Source of the DNA: an uncultured Bacteroidota bacterium
GTDB lineage: Bacteria > Bacteroidota > Bacteroidia > Bacteroidales > P3
Assembly (NCBI GenBank): GCA_902762805.1
Contig: CACWPQ010000011.1
Location: 1 to 64,000 of the forward strand
Reading direction: 5' to 3'
Length of the DNA: 64,000 nucleotides
In this document: piece after piece, positions 23,855-32,355 of the stretch
Layout: each line of letters opens with the position of its first letter
Position numbering within the stretch: position 1 is the first letter of the stretch
The notes under the pieces: generated by a model
Seen by the model: the letters and a program-made list of their open reading frames with translations, nothing else
Databases searched by the model: none
Told to the model about the DNA's origin: nothing
Position numbers and translations under genes: made by a program

Positions 23855-24472
23855 TTGGAATACAACACCCAACGCCCACAGCTCCAAATCACCGACTACG
23901 GCCGCACGGTCTACAAGATGATCGACTACGCCTTGACCATCCCCGACCGCGCCGAGCGCACGCGCATGGCCCACTCCATCGTCTACGCCATGTCCGTCGT
24001 CAACCCCAAGGTGCGCGAACGCACCGAATACCGTCGCGTCCTCTGGGACCACCTCATGTTCATGTCGGGCTACAAGCTCGACGTCGACTGCCCCTACCCC
24101 GTCACCCGACAGGAGTCCACCTCCCGACAGCCTCGCCAGCTCCACTATGCCGACGGCCAAATCCACTTCCGCCACTACGGCCGCGCCCTCGAGGACATGA
24201 TCCACGCCGTGGCCGAAATGCCCGAAGGCGAGGAGCGCACCCTGCTCACCGAGCAGATCGCCCACACCATGAAGCGGCAGTACCTGCAGTGGAACCGCGA
24301 CTCGGTCGACGACAACCTCATCCGCGAGCAGCTCGCCGAGCTCTCCGGCGGCCGGCTGGTGCTGCCCGACTCCTTCGAGTTCCGCGACAGCAAAATCTAC
24401 CTCGACGCCATGGCCGCCGCTGCCGCCAAGAAAGAAACCACAGGCAAAAAGAAGAAAAAGAAGAAGAAATGA
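23855..24472 (+). CDS. DUF4290 family protein
   Basis: 205 aa, a conserved Bacteroidota protein of unknown function. The start is TTG: natural family homology begins at EYNTQRPQLQITDYGRTVYK and no ATG is available, because the heptanucleotide array runs up to this codon. Features: DYALTIPDRAERTRMAHSIVYAM and a terminal Lys-rich tail (GKKKKKKKK). The TGA overlaps the murA ATG, so the two are translationally coupled. In this phylum DUF4290 commonly precedes murA; a cell-wall link is inferred from that. Confidence 0.8.
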   Translation: MEYNTQRPQLQITDYGRTVYKMIDYALTIPDRAERTRMAHSIVYAMSVVNPKVRERTEYRRVLWDHLMFMSGYKLDVDCPYPVTRQESTSRQPRQLHYADGQIHFRHYGRALEDMIHAVAEMPEGEERTLLTEQIAHTMKRQYLQWNRDSVDDNLIREQLAELSGGRLVLPDSFEFRDSKIYLDAMAAAAAKKETTGKKKKKKKK

Positions 24473-25794
24473 GCAGCTTTGAGATAGAAGGTGGCCACCG
24501 CCTCAGTGGCGAAATCACACCCCAGGGCGCCAAAAACGAGGCCCTGCAGGTCGTCTGCGCCGTCCTGCTCACCCCCGAGCCGGTGCGCATCGAGCATGTG
24601 CCCGACATCCGCGACGTGAACAAACTCATCGACCTCCTGCGCCTGCTCGGCGTGAGGGTGCAGGAGGACACCGCCGCCGCCTGCGAGAGTGGCCGCACCT
24701 TCCTCTTCCAAGCCGACCAGGTCGACCTCGCCATGCTCCACAGCCCCGAGTTCCGCCAGCAGGCCGGCGCCCTCCGCGGCAGCATCATGCTCTGCGGACC
24801 CCTCCTGGCCCGCTTCGGCACCGCCGTCGTGCCCCAGCCCGGCGGCGACAAAATCGGCCGCCGCCGCCTCGACACCCACTTCATCGGCCTCGAACGCCTC
24901 GGCGCCACCGTCGAATACAAGCGCGGCGCCTACCTCGTCGACGCACCCAAGCGCCTCAAAGGCACCTACATGCTCCTCGACGAAGCCTCCGTCACCGGCA
25001 CCGCCAACATCGTCATGGCCGCCGTCCTCGCCCGCGGCACCACCACCATCATGAACGCCGCCTGCGAACCCTATGTCTACCAGCTCTGCCACATGCTCAA
25101 CGCCATGGGCGCCAAAATCAGCGGCGTGGGCTCCAACCTGCTCACCATCCGCGGCGTCCGCGAGCTCCACGGATGCACCCACCGCCTCCTGCCCGACATG
25201 ATCGAGGTGGGCTCCTTCATCGGCATGGCCGCCATGACACAGGGCGACATCACCATCAAGAATGCCCAGGTGCAGCACCTCGGCCTCATCCCGCAGGTCT
25301 TCCGCCGACTCGGCATCGAGGTCTGGCAGCGCGCCGACGACCTCTACGTCCCCGCCCAGGAGCACTACGAAATCGAGCGCTTCATGGACGGCTCCATCAT
25401 GACCGTCGCCGACGCCCCCTGGCCGGGCTTCACCCCCGACCTCATCTCCATCGCCCTCGTCGTCGCCACACAGGCCCGCGGCAGCGTCCTCATCCACCAG
25501 AAAATGTTCGAGAGCCGCCTCTTCTTCGTCGACAAACTCATCGACATGGGCGCCCAGATCATCCTCTGCGACCCCCACCGCGCCACCGTCATCGGCCTCG
25601 ACCGCCAGCACAAGCTGCGCGGCGTCCGCATGGCCTCGCCCGATATCCGCGCCGGCGTCGCCCTCCTCATCGCCGCCCTCAGCGCCGACGGCACCAGCCG
25701 CATCGACAACATCGAACAAATCGACCGAGGCTACCAGCGCATCGACCAGCGCCTCGCCAACCTCGGCGCCCACATAAAACGTCTTGACAACTAA
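24469..25794 (+). CDS. murA: UDP-N-acetylglucosamine 1-carboxyvinyltransferase with Asp in place of active-site Cys
   Basis: 441 aa enzyme of the first committed step of peptidoglycan synthesis (PEP plus UDP-GlcNAc). Family features: GAKNEALQVVCAVLL near the N-terminus, and the active loop PGGDKIGRRRLDTHF. The residue at the position of the usual catalytic Cys is Asp127, as in mycobacterial and chlamydial MurA. This is compatible with activity but predicts insensitivity to fosfomycin. Coupled by ATGA to DUF4290; the PHP phosphatase follows 16 nt downstream. Confidence 0.92.
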   Translation: MSSFEIEGGHRLSGEITPQGAKNEALQVVCAVLLTPEPVRIEHVPDIRDVNKLIDLLRLLGVRVQEDTAAACESGRTFLFQADQVDLAMLHSPEFRQQAGALRGSIMLCGPLLARFGTAVVPQPGGDKIGRRRLDTHFIGLERLGATVEYKRGAYLVDAPKRLKGTYMLLDEASVTGTANIVMAAVLARGTTTIMNAACEPYVYQLCHMLNAMGAKISGVGSNLLTIRGVRELHGCTHRLLPDMIEVGSFIGMAAMTQGDITIKNAQVQHLGLIPQVFRRLGIEVWQRADDLYVPAQEHYEIERFMDGSIMTVADAPWPGFTPDLISIALVVATQARGSVLIHQKMFESRLFFVDKLIDMGAQIILCDPHRATVIGLDRQHKLRGVRMASPDIRAGVALLIAALSADGTSRIDNIEQIDRGYQRIDQRLANLGAHIKRLDN

Positions 25795-25810
25795 ACCCCA
25801 ACCCCATCCT

Positions 25811-26548
25811 ATGTTCAGCTTCTTTAAACGCAATCGCGAACCTCGACCCATATTCGAAGCCCTCGGCACCGATATGCACTGCCACCTCGTCCCCAAGGTC
25901 GACGACGGCTCCAAGTGCCTCGAGGAGAGTGTCGAGTGCCTCAACACCCTCCGCGCCGTGGGCTACCGCAAGGTCATCATCACCCCCCACTTCCAGCATC
26001 CACGTTTCCCCAACGACGAGGACGACATCACCCGCCGCTACGAGGAACTCAAGCGCCAGGCCATTGAGGCCGGTGTGGAGATAGAGTTCGGCGGTGTCGG
26101 TGGCGAGTACCGCATCGACACGGGCTTCAAGGCACGCCTGGAGCAGCCCCGTTTTCTCAAGGTGGGCGGCCAGTACGTGCTGGTCGAGTTCTCGCTGCAC
26201 CAGCCCATGATGGGTTGCGACGAGATGATTTTCGAGATGCAGATGCAGGGCTACGAGGTTATCCTCGCCCACCCCGAGCGCTACCCCTACCTCAACGTCC
26301 ACGGCTCGCGCATGGAACAGCTCAAGAACCAGGGCGTCTACTTCCAGTGCAACGTCCTCTCGCTCGGCGGCTTCTATGGTGACGACGCCAAGAAGCGCGC
26401 CTACGAGATGATTGACCGCGGCTGGGTGGAATTCCTCGGCACCGACACCCACAACACCATGTACGCCCAGGCCCTGGCCGACCTCACCCACGACCGCAAA
26501 GTGGCCAAGGTGATCGAGACCCACGACTTCCTCAACAAGACATTGTAA
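25811..26548 (+). CDS. CpsB/YwqE-type PHP-domain tyrosine-protein phosphatase
   Basis: 245 aa. PHP-fold metal-binding residues are visible in GTDMHCHLVPKVDDGSK, ITPHFQHP, VILAHPERYPYL and FLGTDTHN. This family dephosphorylates tyrosine kinases that control polysaccharide export. ATG at 25811 is preferred to 25784, which overlaps murA. No Wzc-like kinase or capsule locus is in the window, so its partner is elsewhere. Confidence 0.85.
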   Translation: MFSFFKRNREPRPIFEALGTDMHCHLVPKVDDGSKCLEESVECLNTLRAVGYRKVIITPHFQHPRFPNDEDDITRRYEELKRQAIEAGVEIEFGGVGGEYRIDTGFKARLEQPRFLKVGGQYVLVEFSLHQPMMGCDEMIFEMQMQGYEVILAHPERYPYLNVHGSRMEQLKNQGVYFQCNVLSLGGFYGDDAKKRAYEMIDRGWVEFLGTDTHNTMYAQALADLTHDRKVAKVIETHDFLNKTL

Positions 26549-26568
26549 ACGACAAAAACAGCATCATC

Positions 26569-28320
26569 ATGGATATCCAGTCCCTCAACATCGACCCCTC
26601 CGCCAAGCTCAACGCACAGGCTTGGCTCGACGGCGCCTACGACGACGCCACCAAGCAGGCCATCCGCGACATGGCCGCCAACAACCCCAACGAGCTCAAC
26701 GAGAGCTTCTACCGCCACCTCGAGTTCGGCACCGGTGGCCTGCGCGGCATCATGGGCGTGGGCACCAACCGCATGAACCGCTACACCGTCGCCATGGCCA
26801 CCCAGGGCCTGGCCAACTACACCCGCTCCCAGTTCCCCGGCGAGAAGGAGCTGCGCGCCGCCGTCAGCCACGACAGCCGCAACCACAGCCGCGAGTTCGC
26901 CGAAATTACGGCCAATGTGCTTGCCGCCAACGGTTTCCATGTCTACCTTTTCGACTCCATGCGCCCCACCCCCGAGCTCAGCTTCGCCGTGCGCCACTTC
27001 CGCTGCCACACCGGCGTGATGCTCACCGCCAGCCACAACCCCAAGGAATACAACGGCTACAAGGCCTACTGGAGCGACGGCTGCCAGCTCACCGCCCCCC
27101 ACGACACCGCCGTCATCGACGAGGTGCTCAAAATCAAAGCCGTTTCCGACGTCCGCATGGATGCCCCCGAAGGCAGCATCGAAATCGTCGGCGACGAGGT
27201 GGACCGCATCTACCTCGACCGCATCGAGCACAACGCCCTCAACCCCGACCTCATCCGCAAGCACCACGACGTCAAAATCGTCTACACCCCCCTCCACGGC
27301 ACCGGCATCACCCTCATCCCCCGCATGCTCAAACAGCTGGGCTTCACCAACGTCAACGTGGTCGAGGAGCAGGCCGTGCCCGACGGCAACTTCCCCACCA
27401 CCCCCAGCCCCAACCCCGAGGAGCGCGCCGCCATGAGCATGGCCGTCGACCTGGCCAAGCGCATCGATGCCGACATCGTCTTCGCCTCCGACCCCGACGC
27501 CGACCGTGTCGGCGTGGCCGTCAAGCGCCCCGACGGCGAGTGGATGCTCCTCAACGGCAACCAGACCATGTCCGTCCTGCTCTACTACATCCTCCGCCAG
27601 TGGCAGGAGAAGCAGATGCTCACCGGCAACGAATACGTCGTCAAGACCATCGTCACCAGCGAGCTGCCGGCCGACATCGCCCTGCGCGCCGGCGTCAAAG
27701 TCTACGACGTCCTCACCGGATTCAAGTTCATCGGCGGCAAAATCCGCGAGCTCGAAGGCAAGGAGACCTTCATCGCCGGCGGCGAGGAGAGCTACGGCTA
27801 CATGATCGGCGACTTCGTGCGCGACAAAGACGCCGTCGCCGCTTGCTCCATGATTGCCGAAATCGCCGCCTGGGCCCGCGAGAACGGCAAGACCTTCTTC
27901 GACGTGCTGGTCGACATCTACAAGCAGTACGGCTTCTACAAGGAAGGCCTCGTCTCCGTGGTCCGCAAAGGCAAGGCCGGCGCCGAGGAGATACAGCAGA
28001 TGATGCGCGACTACCGCGCCAACCCGCCCGCCGCCATCTGCGGCGACCCAGTCGTCATGCTCAAAGACTACCAGACCCTCGAGAGCCGCGACCTCCGCAC
28101 AGGCCGCGTCGAGAAAATCGACCTCCCCAAGAGCAACGTCCTCCAGTTCTTCACCGCCTCTGGCAACAAAGTCACCGTCCGCCCCAGCGGCACCGAGCCC
28201 AAAATCAAATACTACTTCTCGGTCAAAGGCGAACTCTGCTGCCGCGACTGCTTCGACAAGGAGAACGCCGCCCTCGACGCCAAAATCGAGGCCATCAAGC
28301 AGGACATGCACCTGGTGTAA
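26569..28320 (+). CDS. Phosphoglucomutase/phosphomannomutase
   Basis: 583 aa alpha-D-phosphohexomutase interconverting hexose-1-P and hexose-6-P. Domains in order: FGTGGLRG near residue 50, the catalytic phosphoserine loop TASHNPKEYNGYK (about 144-156), the metal loop DPDADRVGVAV (about 307-317), the sugar loop GGEESYGYMIGDF, and phosphate binding RPSGTEPKIKYYF. It follows the PHP phosphatase by 20 nt. It probably supplies sugar nucleotides for cell wall and LPS. Confidence 0.92.
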   Translation: MDIQSLNIDPSAKLNAQAWLDGAYDDATKQAIRDMAANNPNELNESFYRHLEFGTGGLRGIMGVGTNRMNRYTVAMATQGLANYTRSQFPGEKELRAAVSHDSRNHSREFAEITANVLAANGFHVYLFDSMRPTPELSFAVRHFRCHTGVMLTASHNPKEYNGYKAYWSDGCQLTAPHDTAVIDEVLKIKAVSDVRMDAPEGSIEIVGDEVDRIYLDRIEHNALNPDLIRKHHDVKIVYTPLHGTGITLIPRMLKQLGFTNVNVVEEQAVPDGNFPTTPSPNPEERAAMSMAVDLAKRIDADIVFASDPDADRVGVAVKRPDGEWMLLNGNQTMSVLLYYILRQWQEKQMLTGNEYVVKTIVTSELPADIALRAGVKVYDVLTGFKFIGGKIRELEGKETFIAGGEESYGYMIGDFVRDKDAVAACSMIAEIAAWARENGKTFFDVLVDIYKQYGFYKEGLVSVVRKGKAGAEEIQQMMRDYRANPPAAICGDPVVMLKDYQTLESRDLRTGRVEKIDLPKSNVLQFFTASGNKVTVRPSGTEPKIKYYFSVKGELCCRDCFDKENAALDAKIEAIKQDMHLV

Positions 28321-28327
28321 ATTCATT

Positions 28328-29044
28328 ATGGGCAACGCGCTACTCGACACCCTCCGCGAACAGCGGCAGATGCAGCTCAAGGGCGGCATCTACCATCGTA
28401 CGCAGGTGGACATGACCTACAACTCCAACCACATGGAGGGCAGCCGCCTCACGCACGAGCAGACGCGTTATATATTTGAGACCAACACCATCGGCATCGA
28501 TGCCGACGGTGTCAATGTGGATGATATTGTCGAGACGGTCAATCACTTCCGCTGTATCGACCTCGTCATCGACCACGCCGAGGAGCCTATCTCCGAGGAT
28601 TTCGTCAAGCTGCTCCACCGCACACTGAAGACAGGCACTTCCGACAGTCGCCGCGACTGGTTCCGTGTGGGAGAGTACAAAGGGCTTCCCAACGAGGTGG
28701 GTGGCACTGATACCACCGCACCCGAGCAGGTGCCGCAGGCCATGCAGGCACTACTGAAAACCTACCCAGCCCAGCCGCAGTTGAGCGACATCCTCGACTT
28801 CCACGTGCACTTCGAGCGTATACACCCCTTCCAGGACGGCAATGGCCGTGTAGGACGCCTCGTGATGTTCAAGGAGTGCCTTGCCCATGGCTTGGTGCCG
28901 TTCATCATCAGCGACGACCTCAAGTTCTACTACTATCGCGGCCTCGCCCACTGGCCTTCGGTCCCGGGTTACCTCACCGACACCTGCCTCACGGCGCAGG
29001 ACCGCTACCGCGCACTGCTCGCCCACTTTAGGATAGAATATTAG
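28328..29044 (+). CDS. Fic-family AMP-transferase with N-terminal inhibitory motif
   Basis: 238 aa. The catalytic motif HPFQDGNGRVGR (166-177) matches HPFx(D/E)GNGRxxR. SNHMEG (33-38) matches the [S/T]xxxE[G/N] inhibitory helix of class II Fic proteins, so it should be auto-inhibited. Such enzymes transfer AMP from ATP to hydroxyl groups of target proteins. It begins 7 nt after the mutase stop and ends before a strong terminator, closing the run from murA. The target is unknown. Confidence 0.85.
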   Translation: MGNALLDTLREQRQMQLKGGIYHRTQVDMTYNSNHMEGSRLTHEQTRYIFETNTIGIDADGVNVDDIVETVNHFRCIDLVIDHAEEPISEDFVKLLHRTLKTGTSDSRRDWFRVGEYKGLPNEVGGTDTTAPEQVPQAMQALLKTYPAQPQLSDILDFHVHFERIHPFQDGNGRVGRLVMFKECLAHGLVPFIISDDLKFYYYRGLAHWPSVPGYLTDTCLTAQDRYRALLAHFRIEY

Positions 29045-29056
29045 AGCCAAATCTCA

Positions 29057-29087
29057 CCCCCGCGCCACAGGCGCGGGGGGCTTTTTT
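29057..29087 (+). terminator. Rho-independent terminator after the Fic gene
   Basis: CCCCCGCGCC, loop ACA, GGCGCGGGGG, then GCTTTTTT. Confidence 0.9.
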
Positions 29088-29131
29088 CATGCCCTGCGCA
29101 AAATATTTTTTGCCGGTTCCGAAATTCTTCG

Positions 29132-29139
29132 TACTTTTG
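29132..29139 (+). promoter_or_regulatory. Bacteroidota -7 box before the long structured leader
   Basis: TACTTTTG, followed by a leader of about 300 nt before the ATG at 29446. Confidence 0.6.
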
Positions 29140-29166
29140 CACTTGCAAACCGACAGTACGGCTTGC

Positions 29167-29393
29167 CGAAAGAAAGCGCATTTTCGCCTTGTTCCGATCG
29201 TGTAAATCTGGACAATTTGCACTGTGACTGCAAAGTTTGGAATAAAGGAAACCCGAGATGCTCCATTTGGATTGTACCCATAATACATCCTTTTGTGGAG
29301 CGGTTCAGTACACCTTTATATTCACTTTGCAGGGAAGTCCAGACCCTTACACGAGAAGATAGAGACACAAATGGATGGCTCCACTTTCTTTCG
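29167..29393 (+). promoter_or_regulatory. Long fold-back leader element, copy 1
   Basis: Nested complementary arms: CGAAAGAAAG (29167)/CTTTCTTTCG (29384), CGTGTAA (29199)/TTACACG (29347), TCTGGAC (29207)/GTCCAGA (29337), CTGCAAAGT (29228)/ACTTTGCAG (29324), GCTCCA (29260)/TGGAGC (29296), GGATTGTA/TACATCC. A second element at 44927-45036 shares TCTGGACAATTT and AGTCCAGA in the same stem. It lies in the 5' leader of the barrel gene at 29446. Function unknown. Confidence 0.6.
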
Positions 29394-29445
29394 TGCCAAG
29401 ACTTGCCTCTCGGGCCGGAGGCAGCCACAAAAAATACACAACAAA

Positions 29446-30213
29446 ATGATCCACAAACACACAAAGACCGCCCTGCTCGCAGCGCTCCTCTTCCTGCTGG
29501 CCGGCACCACCTCTCAGGCACAGTTCTTCTTCCTTTGGAAGGGTGACTACCGCCTCGGCCTCACCGCAGGCCTCAACCACCATTTCTCCGCCTTCGATGT
29601 TGCCGCGCCCCCCACTCTCGGCATCATCAAAGACCCCTCGCCTGCCCTCCTGCAGCCCGAGGTAGGCCTTTACTTCGGCATGGAAAAAGAGATTAACCGC
29701 AGCTGGGCCTTCGGCTTCGACACCCGCCTCAACCTCCACAAAAACGCCTCCTCCGTCACTGTCCGACAGCTCGCCACCGCCAAGGACTACGAGCTCGACC
29801 TCTCCAACACCGCCCTTAAGGCAACCGAGGGAATCTACTTCGCCTACTCGCTCTCGCGCGAGATGCAGTTCACTTTCGGTGCCGGACTTGCTATCGATGC
29901 CTACTTCGGCGGTTCCGCCACGGCCGAGCCCGCCGAGGGTGCCCCCGAATGCCAATTCGGCGACATGGACGCCTTCAACTTCGGTTTCGGCTTCGCCGGC
30001 GCCTTCACCGCCGGCGTCACCTACTACCTCAACGACACCTTCTTCATCAAAGGCGACCTCGCCTTCCGCACAGCCCCCTTCTTCTCCACCGCCAAGATGG
30101 ATGAAGACTTTTGGGGCAGCAGCAACCCCTGGCGCGATGGCGACAAAGTCCAGGTCTCGGTCCCCGGCAGCGCCAACCTCGCCCTCATGGCCACCATCGG
30201 CTTCAAGTGGTAG
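29446..30213 (+). CDS. Outer-membrane beta-barrel-like protein with long structured leader
   Basis: 255 aa from ATG 29446, giving a standard signal peptide (MIHKHTKTALLAALLFLLAGTTSQAQ). The mature part has barrel strands (YRLGLTAGLNHHF, EVGLYFGMEKEI, AFNFGFGFAGAFTAGVTYYL) and ends LALMATIGFKW with the terminal aromatic typical of OMPs. The leader of about 300 nt is an extended fold-back structure, which suggests post-transcriptional control. A terminator follows at 30237. Confidence 0.65.
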   Translation: MIHKHTKTALLAALLFLLAGTTSQAQFFFLWKGDYRLGLTAGLNHHFSAFDVAAPPTLGIIKDPSPALLQPEVGLYFGMEKEINRSWAFGFDTRLNLHKNASSVTVRQLATAKDYELDLSNTALKATEGIYFAYSLSREMQFTFGAGLAIDAYFGGSATAEPAEGAPECQFGDMDAFNFGFGFAGAFTAGVTYYLNDTFFIKGDLAFRTAPFFSTAKMDEDFWGSSNPWRDGDKVQVSVPGSANLALMATIGFKW

Positions 30214-30236
30214 CCCCCCCTTTCCTCCCCACCCCG

Positions 30237-30273
30237 CCCCCTCGGCAGCCCCCTGCCGAGGGGGCTCCTTTTT
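30237..30273 (+). terminator. Rho-independent terminator
   Basis: CCCC-CTCGGCAG, loop CCCC, CTGCCGAG-GGGG, then CTCCTTTTT. Confidence 0.9.
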
Positions 30274-30288
30274 CCCGCCCTCCCCATC

Positions 30289-30405
30289 CCCTGGTTAGTA
30301 AAAACCGGAGCAAAACCTATAGCCTACTCATCCCTGACAATCAGCCCATTGCACCCCACCAAAATCCGCCCGGTTCCAGATCTTTTTTCAAAAAAATGCG
30401 GTGCC
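30289..30405 (+). repeat. Dispersed repeat family 2, copy 1
   Basis: GGTTAGTAAAAACCGGAGC, AAAACCTATAGCCTA, CTGACAATCAGC hairpin, TTGCA, CAAAATC, and TTTTCAAAAAAATGCGG in order. The same order recurs at 34574-34689, and in part at 48312-48402. All three copies lie just upstream of genes. Confidence 0.8.
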
Positions 30406-30442
30406 GGTACAATATAGATGAAACTAATTCGTTACCTTTCGC

Positions 30443-30556
30443 ATGGAAAGGAAGTTGATTTATTCAATCGAATACATGGAATTCGAGCGGCAGGCTTCGC
30501 CTCGAACCAAGAAGGAAATAGAAAAAGCAATCAAAATACTAAAGAGGACATTATGA
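30443..30556 (+). pseudogene. Truncated RelE/HigB-like toxin gene
   Basis: 37 codons (MERKLIYSIEYMEFERQAS, then PRTKKEIEKAIKILKRTL) match the first helix-strand part of RelE/HigB/ParE-type toxins but stop before the catalytic beta-sheet. TGA overlaps the antitoxin ATG (ATGA), the usual coupling in toxin-first operons. The toxin is therefore almost certainly inactive. Confidence 0.65.
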
Positions 30557-30909
30557 ATGAAACCAGATTGTCTGCCGAGGAGCTACAGCGTCTTCGCCAG
30601 ACGGACTTTTCCGGAAGAGAGGGTTTCCTTGACGGAAGCCAGCAATTGGCCGACTGTGTGGGCGAAAAAGGCTCCGTGGAACGCACCGAGTTCGACGCCA
30701 AGGCCATGGCATGGTACTATGGGGAAATTCTTCGCAATCGGCGCAAAGAGTTGCAGATGACGCAGAAAGAACTGGCCGAGCGCGTCGGGAAGGAGCGTAC
30801 ATATATCAACCGCATCGAGCGAGGCGAGACCGATATGCAGCTCTCGTCGTTCTTGCGCATTTCCCAAGCCCTTGGCATCCGGTTGCGGATGGATGTCAGC
30901 ATTGCATAA
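30553..30909 (+). CDS. XRE-family HTH antitoxin (HigA-like)
   Basis: 118 aa. Residues about 60-110 form a Cro/CI HTH (ILRNRRKELQMTQKELAERVGKERTYINRIERGETDMQL). The N-terminal ~50 residues would bind the toxin. It remains intact while its upstream toxin partner is truncated. It may now serve only as a DNA-binding repressor of its own promoter region, which includes repeat family 2 copy 1. Confidence 0.8.
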   Translation: MNETRLSAEELQRLRQTDFSGREGFLDGSQQLADCVGEKGSVERTEFDAKAMAWYYGEILRNRRKELQMTQKELAERVGKERTYINRIERGETDMQLSSFLRISQALGIRLRMDVSIA

Positions 30910-30931
30910 TTATAAATAACACCTTTCAAAA

Positions 30932-31192
30932 ATGAAACTCAAACACCTAGGCTGGCAGTCCTTTCTTGCCCTGCTTTTGGCCGACGTGGTGGCCGTGGTC
31001 ATGCTGATGCTCGGCATCGGGCTGAAGACCACCATCACCGTCGCCGCTCTTGTGTTCGTCATCCTCTTCATCGTCATGGCTTTCGGCCTGCACACCAAGC
31101 TGCGCGGCCGCCAGCGCGAGGAGGCCGCCGTGGCCAAAATCGCCGAGCTGGAAAGCCAAGTGGCCGAGTCGCGCAATGAACCTGCCAAGTAA
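30932..31192 (+). CDS. Small two-helix membrane protein
   Basis: 86 aa with two hydrophobic segments (SFLALLLADVVAVVMLMLGI and TVAALVFVILFIVMAFGL) followed by a charged cytoplasmic coiled tail (RGRQREEAAVAKIAELESQVAE). Its last 17 nt overlap the recR start, so it is probably co-transcribed with recR. Unknown function. Confidence 0.6.
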   Translation: MKLKHLGWQSFLALLLADVVAVVMLMLGIGLKTTITVAALVFVILFIVMAFGLHTKLRGRQREEAAVAKIAELESQVAESRNEPAK

Positions 31193-31790
31193 CATCCTCG
31201 CCCAGGCCGTCGAGCAGCTCTCCACCCTCCCAGGCGTCGGCAAGCGGTCGGCCCTGCGCCATGCCCTCTTCCTGATGAAGGAGGACGAGGCACGGGTGCG
31301 CGACTTCGCCGAGGCCGTCCTCCGCCTCAAGACCCACCTCCACCGCTGCCGCCACTGCCACAACGTCTCCGACACCGAGGTCTGCCCCATCTGCTCGTCC
31401 GACAAGCGCCAACGCGGCCTGGTCTGTGTGGTGGAGAACGTGCAGGACGTCATGGCGCTGGAGAACACGCAGCAGTATCGCGGTCTCTACCATGTGCTCG
31501 GCGGCGTCATCTCGCCCATCGACGGCATCGGTGTCTCCGACCTCGAAATCGCCTCCCTCCTCCAGCGCGTCCAGACCGGCGTTCCCTTCCCCGTCGAGGA
31601 GGTCATCCTCGCCCTCCCCACCACCATGGAGGGCGACACCACGGCCTACTACCTCCACCGCCAGCTGCAGCCCCTCGGCGTCCGCGTCACCACCCTCGCC
31701 CGCGGCGTCGCCGTCGGCGACAGCCTCGAGTACGCCGACGAAATCACCCTCGGCCGCTCCATCGCCCACCGTATACCCTTCGAAGGGTAG
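31176..31790 (+). CDS. recR: Recombination mediator protein RecR
   Basis: 204 aa. Helix-hairpin-helix (LSTLPGVGKRSALRHA), a four-Cys zinc motif (CRHCHNVSDTEVCPIC), and the Toprim domain (VCVVENVQDVMALE, with YHVLGG). It works with RecO/RecF to load RecA on gapped DNA. The start lies within the 3' end of the small membrane protein gene, indicating tight coupling. Confidence 0.93.
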   Translation: MNLPSNILAQAVEQLSTLPGVGKRSALRHALFLMKEDEARVRDFAEAVLRLKTHLHRCRHCHNVSDTEVCPICSSDKRQRGLVCVVENVQDVMALENTQQYRGLYHVLGGVISPIDGIGVSDLEIASLLQRVQTGVPFPVEEVILALPTTMEGDTTAYYLHRQLQPLGVRVTTLARGVAVGDSLEYADEITLGRSIAHRIPFEG

Positions 31791-31793
31791 CCC

Positions 31794-31882
31794 GCGCCCC
31801 GAAGGGGCGCACCACCACAGGCAGGGGCGCAGCGTAGCAAGCCCCTGAAACGGACAAACAAACAACAAAGCCCCGAAGGGGC
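31794..31882. repeat. REP palindromes left of the RAYT transposase
   Basis: Three stems: GCGCCCCGAAGGGGCGC (31794-31810), CAGGGGC/GCCCCTG (31822-31847), and GCCCCGAAGGGGC (31870-31882). The last is mirrored on the right side of the transposase. Confidence 0.8.
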
Positions 31883-31891
31883 GCCCCATTT

Positions 31892-32347
31892 ATGGCTAGC
31901 ACACTAGTAAAAAACGACATACATATAGTATTCCACGTCAAGTCCACCAGCTGCAGAATTGACGCCAATCTCCTTCCCACACTATACAGATACATCGGTG
32001 GCATCATCAATCGTCGCAATGGCCTTGCCATTGAGATTGGCGGCATGCCCGATCATGTCCACATCCTGACGGCACTCCCCAAGACGCTGAGTCTCGCGGA
32101 TTATGTACGCGACATCAAGGCAGTGAGCAGCAAGTGGATTAAAAGTCAGGGCGTGCAGTATGCGCGATTTGAATGGCAGGAGGGTTATGGCGCTTTTTCC
32201 GTCAGTCCCACATTGCTGGACAAGACTATCGCCTATATCCGTACTCAATCAGAACACCACACGAAGAGAACATTTCAGGAGGAATTCAAACTATTTTTGG
32301 ATGCATATCAAATAGATTATGACGAAAGGTATCTTTTCTCTGACTAA
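31892..32347 (+). CDS. REP-associated tyrosine transposase (RAYT / IS200-like Y1 transposase)
   Basis: 151 aa HUH single-strand transposase. The metal-binding HVH lies in MPDHVHILTAL (residues 55-57) and the nucleophile is Y115 in AYIRTQSEHH. No tnpB accompanies it. Inverted REP palindromes flank it directly on both sides (AGCCCCGAAGGGGCG near 31869 and its mirror near 32356), the hallmark of RAYT/REP systems. The reading frame is complete, so it could be active. Confidence 0.88.
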   Translation: MASTLVKNDIHIVFHVKSTSCRIDANLLPTLYRYIGGIINRRNGLAIEIGGMPDHVHILTALPKTLSLADYVRDIKAVSSKWIKSQGVQYARFEWQEGYGAFSVSPTLLDKTIAYIRTQSEHHTKRTFQEEFKLFLDAYQIDYDERYLFSD

Positions 32348-32355
32348 ATGGGGTC

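Noticed and set aside
26401..28389. 662-codon minus-strand open frame opposite the phosphohexomutase
   Set aside because: Val/Ala/Gly-rich shadow of a clearly identified gene.
29160..29445. RNase P RNA, tmRNA or 6S RNA in the long leader
   Set aside because: None of their conserved core motifs were found; only nested stems.
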